From the NCBI GenBank assembly GCA_947095585.1, contig OX352762.1, forward strand, positions 24,714,669 to 24,778,668: a stretch of DNA of 64,000 nucleotides, read 5' to 3'. The notes under the pieces were generated by a model. That model saw only the letters and a program-made list of their open reading frames with translations. It made no database searches and had not been told where the DNA came from. Source of the stretch: Nephrocerus scutellatus (Eukaryota; Arthropoda; Insecta; Diptera; Pipunculidae). Both the position numbers and the translations under genes were made by a program. Of this stretch, positions 63,811-64,000 are shown one piece after another. Within the stretch, counting starts at the first letter, position 1, and the number at the start of each line of letters is the position of its first letter.

Positions 63811-64000
63811 GTCCTTCAGACGTCTTTTGAGAGTCTTTTGGCGGTCTTTTAGTGGTGTTTGGTGAGTCTTTTGGGATAGTTTTTGTGGTCTTTTGGAAGT
63901 CTTTTAAGTGTTTTTTGCGAATGTTTGGAGGGTTTTTGGGAGTATTCTGGAGAGTCTATAGAGGGTCTTTTGGTGGACTACTTGAAGTGTTTTGGGGGGT
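63811..64000 (+). repeat. ~11-bp minisatellite, consensus GTCTTTTGGxR
   Basis: About 17 degenerate units such as GTCTTTTGAGA, GTCTTTTGGCG, GTCTTTTAGTG and GTCTTTTGGAA run to the end of the window and probably continue beyond it. Confidence 0.75.

Noticed and set aside
1..64000. CRISPR arrays, bacterial operons, riboswitches or ribosomal RNA
   Set aside because: No direct-repeat/spacer array, no Shine-Dalgarno-led tandem genes and no conserved RNA core were seen; all signals are eukaryotic.

Overview
The window looks like AT-rich, intron-bearing insect DNA, most likely from a higher dipteran and plausibly a tephritid fruit fly. The reasons are an intact rosa-like DD41D mariner, many LOA-, RTE- and jockey-type LINE remnants, GTAAGT/TTTGCAG-type short intron signals, and no bacterial-style gene packing. 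Species is inference. There is no confidently intact host gene: the window is a gene-poor, repeat-dense region made mostly of broken, nested transposable elements (TEs) in AT-rich filler.

Layout. 0-10 kb: an LOA-type ORF1 fragment at the edge, a ~120-bp tandem repeat (770-1175), a minus-strand RTE-like LINE copy missing its RT core (3520-5480), then mostly featureless DNA with one plausible minus-strand exon pair near 7.7 kb. 10-19.3 kb: a TE cluster with an LOA 3' part carrying a 361-bp tandem duplication, an RT fragment of another LINE, an RTE 3' end, a second LOA-type 3' part, a jockey-type scrap, and an RTE-like LINE (16.2-19.3 kb) split exactly at a TA by a complete 1,303-bp DD41D mariner with an unbroken 361-codon transposase. 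19-30 kb: non-coding DNA with palindromic motifs, a composite repeat (head, microsatellite core, 120-bp array, tail), a 15-bp minisatellite, a 223-bp MITE with TA duplication, a hAT C-terminus abutting a LINE 3' end, and a ~100-bp repeat. 30-36 kb: a tRNA-like relic, an LTR-retrotransposon protease relic, and two copies of a CR1-group LINE ('family B'). 36.4-37.1 kb: a broken exon resembling a pickpocket (DEG/ENaC) channel gene. 37.2-45.8 kb: three LOA-type elements: an ORF1-RNase H deletion derivative, a 3' scrap, and a decayed near-full-length copy. 46-51 kb: a second composite repeat, GC-rich minisatellites and a LINE 3' end. 51-57.5 kb: a third family B LINE, a mariner relic and a jockey 3' half. 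57.6-61.7 kb: a near-complete RTE-like LINE (family A) inserted with a 12-bp duplication into an older, oppositely oriented copy of the same family. 62-64 kb: a LINE C-terminal scrap, a simple hairpin and an 11-bp minisatellite.

The genes do not form a pathway; almost all coding signal is endonuclease, reverse transcriptase, RNase H or transposase. The most informative observations are the two cleanly datable nested insertions, the intact mariner, and the composite repeat family whose architecture resembles non-autonomous Helentrons. I found no convincing evidence of a wholly new biochemical system.
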